In this document: in pieces, positions 7,125 to 9,927 of the stretch | How the letters are laid out: each line of letters begins with the position of its first letter | Numbering within the stretch: position 1 is the stretch's first letter | Assembly (NCBI GenBank): GCA_903933765.1 | Contig: CAIZLI010000318.1 | Coordinates: 1 to 9,927, forward strand | Direction: 5' to 3' | Source: an uncultured Bacteroidota bacterium | GTDB lineage: Bacteria > Bacteroidota > Bacteroidia > Chitinophagales > Chitinophagaceae | DNA: 9,927 nt | Notes under the pieces: generated by a model | Seen by the model: only the letters and a program-made list of their open reading frames with translations | What the model was told of the DNA's origin: nothing | Databases searched by the model: none | Position numbers and translations under genes: made by a program

Positions 7125-7149
7125 AAAGCCTTAATAATTGGGCTTTTTT
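7125..7149 (+). terminator. Terminator-like hairpin inside the divergent intergenic region
   Basis: AAAGCCT at 7125-7131 pairs with GGGCTTT at 7140-7146 (six Watson-Crick pairs plus one T:G pair, 8-base loop), and the T-run goes on to 7149. Read on the plus strand it resembles a short intrinsic terminator, yet no plus-strand gene ends here. It lies about 30 bases upstream of the predicted promoter of the GT5 gene. It could block stray plus-strand transcription or be a relic. Confidence 0.4.
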
Positions 7150-7177
7150 AGGGTTTTATAAAGTCCTTTTAAATCCG

Positions 7178-7185
7178 TACCTTTG
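7178..7185 (+). promoter_or_regulatory. Promoter -7 element of the GT5-DUF4270 pair
   Basis: TACCTTTG followed by C is a perfect TAnnTTTG match 38 bases before the ATG at 7224. A transcription start near 7191 would leave a leader of about 30 bases. A good TTG -33 box is not evident in the AT-rich stretch upstream. Confidence 0.6.
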
Positions 7186-7223
7186 CCAACTCGTTGAGGT
7201 TACTTAGTTAAACTATTAAAGGA

Positions 7224-8042
7224 ATGTCAGAAAAAAAACGAATCTTATATATTGCTACAGAAATGTCGCCTTATTTAGAGATGACAGAATTTGCAGAGGT
7301 GATCAATAAACTCGCAATTAAAAGCAATGACAGTGGGTTAGAAGTACGTTGTATCATGCCAAGATTTGGTGTAATCAATGAAAGAAGACACCGTTTACAT
7401 GAAGTAGTTAGATTATCAGGGATCAATGTTCAAGTAGATAGTGATGATTATCCTTTACAAATTAAGGTCGCTTCCTTACCCAATGCAAGATTGCAGGTCT
7501 ATTTTTTAGAAAACGAAGATTTTTTCAAGCGTAAGCATATATTCCACGATGAAAATGAAACATGGTTTGATGACAATGCCATGAGAACCATTTTCTTTTG
7601 CCGCGGAGCTTTAGAGACCGTGAAGAAATTCGGTTGGCCTCCAGACATCATTCACTGTAGTGGTTGGATGACAGGTTTAATCCCGGCTTATATTAAAACT
7701 GCTTTTAAGAAAGAACCCGTATTCTCCAACGCTAAAGTGGTGTACACGATTGGACAAAATACTTTCGAAGAACAGTTTCCAAAAGACTTTATGACCAAGG
7801 CTTTGATCAATACGAATGTAAAGGAGAAAGAATTAGAAGCGTTTAAAGAATTGTCTAACTCGGCTATGTTCAGAGGAGGCGCAACTTATGCTGATGCAAT
7901 TTCTTTTGGTTCAGATGTGATTGACAAAAAATTGGTGACTGAATTTGCCTCAGTAAAAGGAAAGAAAGTGGTGCCTTTTAATGGATGGGATTCTGATTTA
8001 ACAGAGTATTTAGATTTATACAACGAACTTGCAGGCAAGTAA
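7224..8042 (+). CDS. Stand-alone GT5 N-terminal domain, 'glycogen/starch synthase'-like, probably not catalytic
   Basis: 272 residues, resembling only the N-terminal Rossmann domain of GlgA-type synthases, which are about 480. Recognisable pieces are RILYIATEMSPYLEMTEF (6-23), VRCIMPRFG (41-49), VYFLENEDFFKR (92-103), FDDNAMRTIFFCRGALE (115-131), PPDIIHCSGWMTGLIPAYIK (139-158), VVYTIGQNTFEEQF (172-185) and ADAISFGSDVI (223-233). The KTGGLGD ADP-glucose loop is replaced by EMTEFAE at 19-25, and the usual HDWH is SGWM at 146-149. The second domain with the catalytic Glu region is absent. Glucan synthesis by this protein alone is therefore unlikely; a binding or regulatory role is inference. No signal peptide, so cytoplasmic. 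It is followed after 11 bases by the DUF4270 lipoprotein, a pairing I recall from other Bacteroidota. GGA directly before the ATG is the only hint of a ribosome site. Confidence 0.85.
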   Translation: MSEKKRILYIATEMSPYLEMTEFAEVINKLAIKSNDSGLEVRCIMPRFGVINERRHRLHEVVRLSGINVQVDSDDYPLQIKVASLPNARLQVYFLENEDFFKRKHIFHDENETWFDDNAMRTIFFCRGALETVKKFGWPPDIIHCSGWMTGLIPAYIKTAFKKEPVFSNAKVVYTIGQNTFEEQFPKDFMTKALINTNVKEKELEAFKELSNSAMFRGGATYADAISFGSDVIDKKLVTEFASVKGKKVVPFNGWDSDLTEYLDLYNELAGK

Positions 8043-8053
8043 AGTAATTATAC

Positions 8054-9529
8054 ATGGCATTTATCAACATAGTTAGAAGGGTTACCTATTTTACAATCGC
8101 AGCTACATTGCTTTATTCTTGTACCAGAATTGGTACTTCTGAGCTTGGAATAGACTTTTTGTCCCAAGACGCCATAGGCACTAAAGACACCCTATTAGAG
8201 GTAGAAACAGAAACAGTTTTAATGGAAGATTCATTAAGAATTTATCCAACTGACCAACATGTGCTTGGAGATATCACCAATGATCCAATGTTTGGAACCA
8301 CAAGTGCGTCCTTATTTTTACAGTTAAAACCTAGCTTTTATCCATTTTACATAAAAGGGACACTAGACAGTATCATTGTGGATTCGGTGGTCTTGATTTT
8401 AAGTTATAAAGGTTTTTTTGGAGACTCATCAAAGCCAGTTAAAATTTATGTCAATAAAATAGACCCAACAACACCTTTGGTCACTGGGAAATTTTATGCA
8501 TCAAATTATCCAAATGCATATGGAATAAGAAAAGGAATTGCGCTTGGCAATCCAAAATTATTTGATTTTGCTAGTGCAAAAGATTCTATCAATGATCGTT
8601 TTGAAAATGCTTCAAGACAAATCCGTATAAGATTGAATCAATCATTAGGGGAGCTTTTTTTAAAAACCTATGATTCAATCGGGGCCTACAGAAATGACAC
8701 CACATTCCGTAATGCTTTTTCTGGTTTTGCTTTATCTACAAATCCAGCGGACAACCACAATGCCTTGATCAAATTGGCATTATTAGATTCTAACACAAAA
8801 TTGTCTCTATATTATTCTACTAGTGCAACTGGAAGCGTAACAAGAGATACATTAGTTACCAATTTTAGATTCAATTACTACACGGCACAAAATGCCAACT
8901 TCATCCAAAGAAATAGAGCGGCCTCAGAAATTGCAAGTCATCTAAATGGGTTTGCTAAAGATTCTTTGGTTTATGTACAAACAAGTCCTGGTACGATGGT
9001 TAAAATTAAAGTACCTGGTTTGAAGACGTTTGAAAAGAAAATTATTCATAGGGCAGAACTGATTGCAGAACAAGTGCCAGATGCTGCACGTTTATCGACT
9101 ACCGAAACTTATATGACGGCACCAAATTATTTATTCTTGGGTGTATATGATAGTGCAACCAAGCAATTAAGGTCAGTGCCAAATGATTTTCCAGGTGTTA
9201 TGAATACTCAATTATTAGCGCAGTTTGGCGGACAAAAAATTACTAAATCCTTGAATGGCTATAGTAATGTAGCTACTTACAATTTTAACGTGAGTAGGTA
9301 TGTACAAGGATTGATTGCAAGAAAGGATTCATTGTTTGATTTTAGATTGTATGCACCTGTAAATGATTCCATCAAATTCGTTCAGCCATATCCATATAAT
9401 AAAATACAATCCACAGATTATTTATCGACTTCATTGGGTAATCAAGCTGCTATAGGCCGTGTTAGATTGGGTGGGGGATCTCATTCTAAGTTCAGGATGA
9501 GGTTGCGTATTTACTATACCAATCTATAG
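8054..9529 (+). CDS. DUF4270 domain lipoprotein
   Basis: 491 residues. A hydrophobic N-terminus (about 10-22) ends in the lipobox LYSC with Cys23, so a lipid-anchored envelope protein is predicted. The mature part starts TRIGTSELGIDFL and continues through DTLLEVETETV and YPTDQHVLGDITNDPMFGTTSASLFLQL (65-92), which is the DUF4270 pattern, found almost only in Bacteroidota. The rest is beta-rich and includes a 'KIKVPGL' stretch, 'YNFNVSRYVQGL' and the C-terminal 'RMRLRIYYTNL'. DUF4270 has no established function. Being 11 bases downstream of the GT5 gene, it is likely co-transcribed, although one product is cytoplasmic and the other in the envelope. No strong intrinsic terminator follows. The start is fixed by the signal peptide. 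Confidence 0.9.
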   Translation: MAFINIVRRVTYFTIAATLLYSCTRIGTSELGIDFLSQDAIGTKDTLLEVETETVLMEDSLRIYPTDQHVLGDITNDPMFGTTSASLFLQLKPSFYPFYIKGTLDSIIVDSVVLILSYKGFFGDSSKPVKIYVNKIDPTTPLVTGKFYASNYPNAYGIRKGIALGNPKLFDFASAKDSINDRFENASRQIRIRLNQSLGELFLKTYDSIGAYRNDTTFRNAFSGFALSTNPADNHNALIKLALLDSNTKLSLYYSTSATGSVTRDTLVTNFRFNYYTAQNANFIQRNRAASEIASHLNGFAKDSLVYVQTSPGTMVKIKVPGLKTFEKKIIHRAELIAEQVPDAARLSTTETYMTAPNYLFLGVYDSATKQLRSVPNDFPGVMNTQLLAQFGGQKITKSLNGYSNVATYNFNVSRYVQGLIARKDSLFDFRLYAPVNDSIKFVQPYPYNKIQSTDYLSTSLGNQAAIGRVRLGGGSHSKFRMRLRIYYTNL

Positions 9530-9574
9530 ATCAATTCATTTAATCCAATCTGTATTTCAAACTGTATTATACCC

Positions 9575-9600
9575 TATATTAATTAAGATTATTTAATATA
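9575..9600. repeat. Inverted repeat overlapping the metK promoter
   Basis: TATATTAA at 9575-9582 is the exact reverse complement of TTAATATA at 9593-9600, with a 10-base spacer. The right arm overlaps the first four bases of the -7 element. The arms are pure A/T in an AT-rich gap, so an operator is possible but a chance repeat is a real alternative. Confidence 0.4.
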
Positions 9601-9604
9601 TTTG
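9597..9604 (+). promoter_or_regulatory. metK promoter -7 element
   Basis: TATATTTG followed by CA is a perfect TAnnTTTG match 31 bases before the metK ATG. The start of transcription would fall near 9610, leaving a leader of about 25 bases. That leader is too short for any known S-adenosylmethionine riboswitch. A clear -33 TTG is not seen. Confidence 0.65.
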
Positions 9605-9635
9605 CACTTTAATAATAACATCTAAATAAAACAAT

Positions 9636-9927
9636 ATGCCTTATTTATTTACATCTGAGAGTGTTTCTGAAGGACATCCAGACAAAGTAGCGGATCAGAT
9701 TTCTGACGCATTGATCGACAATTTTTTAGCTTTCGATCCACAATCAAAAGTGGCTTGTGAAACTTTAGTAACAACTGGTCAAGTGGTATTAGCAGGTGAG
9801 GTAAAATCTAAAGCTTATTTAGATGTTCAAACCATTGCACGTAATGTGATCAAGAAAATTGGTTACACTAAGAGTGAATATATGTTTGAAGCGGATAGCT
9901 GTGGTGTTTTATCTGCGATCCACGAAC
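9636..9927 (+). CDS. metK: S-adenosylmethionine synthetase, C-terminus cut by window edge
   Basis: MetK makes S-adenosylmethionine from methionine and ATP in the cytoplasm. The 97 complete codons visible begin [20 protein letters not shown], the family N-terminus, with the ATP-binding GHPDK at 13-17 and the metal-site Asp16. They continue with [28 protein letters not shown] (near 46-62) and the end of the N-terminal domain, CGVLSAI. The full protein should be about 385-425 residues, so about three quarters lies outside. The ATG at 9636 fits the family start and the nearby promoter element. It has its own promoter and is probably not part of the GT5-DUF4270 unit, though no terminator separates them. 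Confidence 0.97.
   Translation, partial: MPYLFTSESVSEGHPDKVADQISDALIDNFLAFDPQSKVACETLVTTGQVVLAGEVKSKAYLDVQTIARNVIKKIGYTKSEYMFEADSCGVLSAIHE

Noticed and set aside
9605..9635. S-adenosylmethionine riboswitch upstream of metK
   Set aside because: The predicted leader is only about 25 bases and A-rich, with no stem or pseudoknot; it is too short for SAM-I or SAM-II.
1..9927. CRISPR array, tRNA, rRNA, prophage or defence system
   Set aside because: No regularly spaced repeats, no cloverleaf or rRNA-like sequence, and no gene of a known defence or phage family; the genes are housekeeping or lineage-typical.

Overview
The window looks like ordinary chromosome of an AT-rich Bacteroidota, most likely of the Chitinophagaceae type. 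The reasons are the perfect TAnnTTTG promoter elements upstream of four genes, the near absence of Shine-Dalgarno sequences, and lineage-typical genes: a DUF4270 lipoprotein, a stand-alone GT5 'glycogen/starch synthase' domain, and a subtilase with a D-rich NGYVDD motif. The family placement is an inference from protein resemblance, not a measured result. There is no sign of a mobile element, prophage, CRISPR array, tRNA or rRNA.

Layout. The left edge (1-842, minus) is the N-terminal 280 codons of sucC, a TCA-cycle enzyme. It is divergent from yceI (1079-1651, plus), which encodes an exported lipocalin-like lipid-binding protein. A 279-base convergent gap holds a perfect bidirectional terminator and smaller hairpins. 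From 7066 down to 1931 five minus-strand genes are packed with gaps of 1 to 8 bases, which is a clear operon. In transcription order they are: an LPG-synthase-TM/UPF0104 membrane protein, the heptose-1-phosphate adenylyltransferase RfaE2, an ALDH7/antiquitin-type aminoadipate-semialdehyde dehydrogenase, an exported S8 serine protease, and a DinB-fold protein. Divergent from this operon, on the plus strand, are the GT5-domain protein (7224-8042) and the DUF4270 lipoprotein (8054-9529), then the first 97 codons of metK (from 9636) running off the right edge.

How the genes fit together. sucC, metK and rfaE2 are housekeeping genes (TCA cycle, S-adenosylmethionine, LPS heptose precursor). The first two operon genes suggest an envelope theme. 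The dehydrogenase (lysine/pipecolate catabolism), protease and DinB protein do not form an obvious pathway with them. The GT5/DUF4270 pair is, as I recall, a recurrent Bacteroidota neighbourhood of unknown function. Here the GT5 protein has lost the hallmark glucan-synthase residues and the whole second Rossmann domain, so it is unlikely to make glycogen alone.

I found no convincing new multi-gene system. The points most worth a second look are the degenerate GT5 protein paired with the DUF4270 lipoprotein, the nested inverted repeats around the sucC promoter, the inverted repeat on the metK promoter, and a terminator-like hairpin inside the divergent region at 7125-7149.
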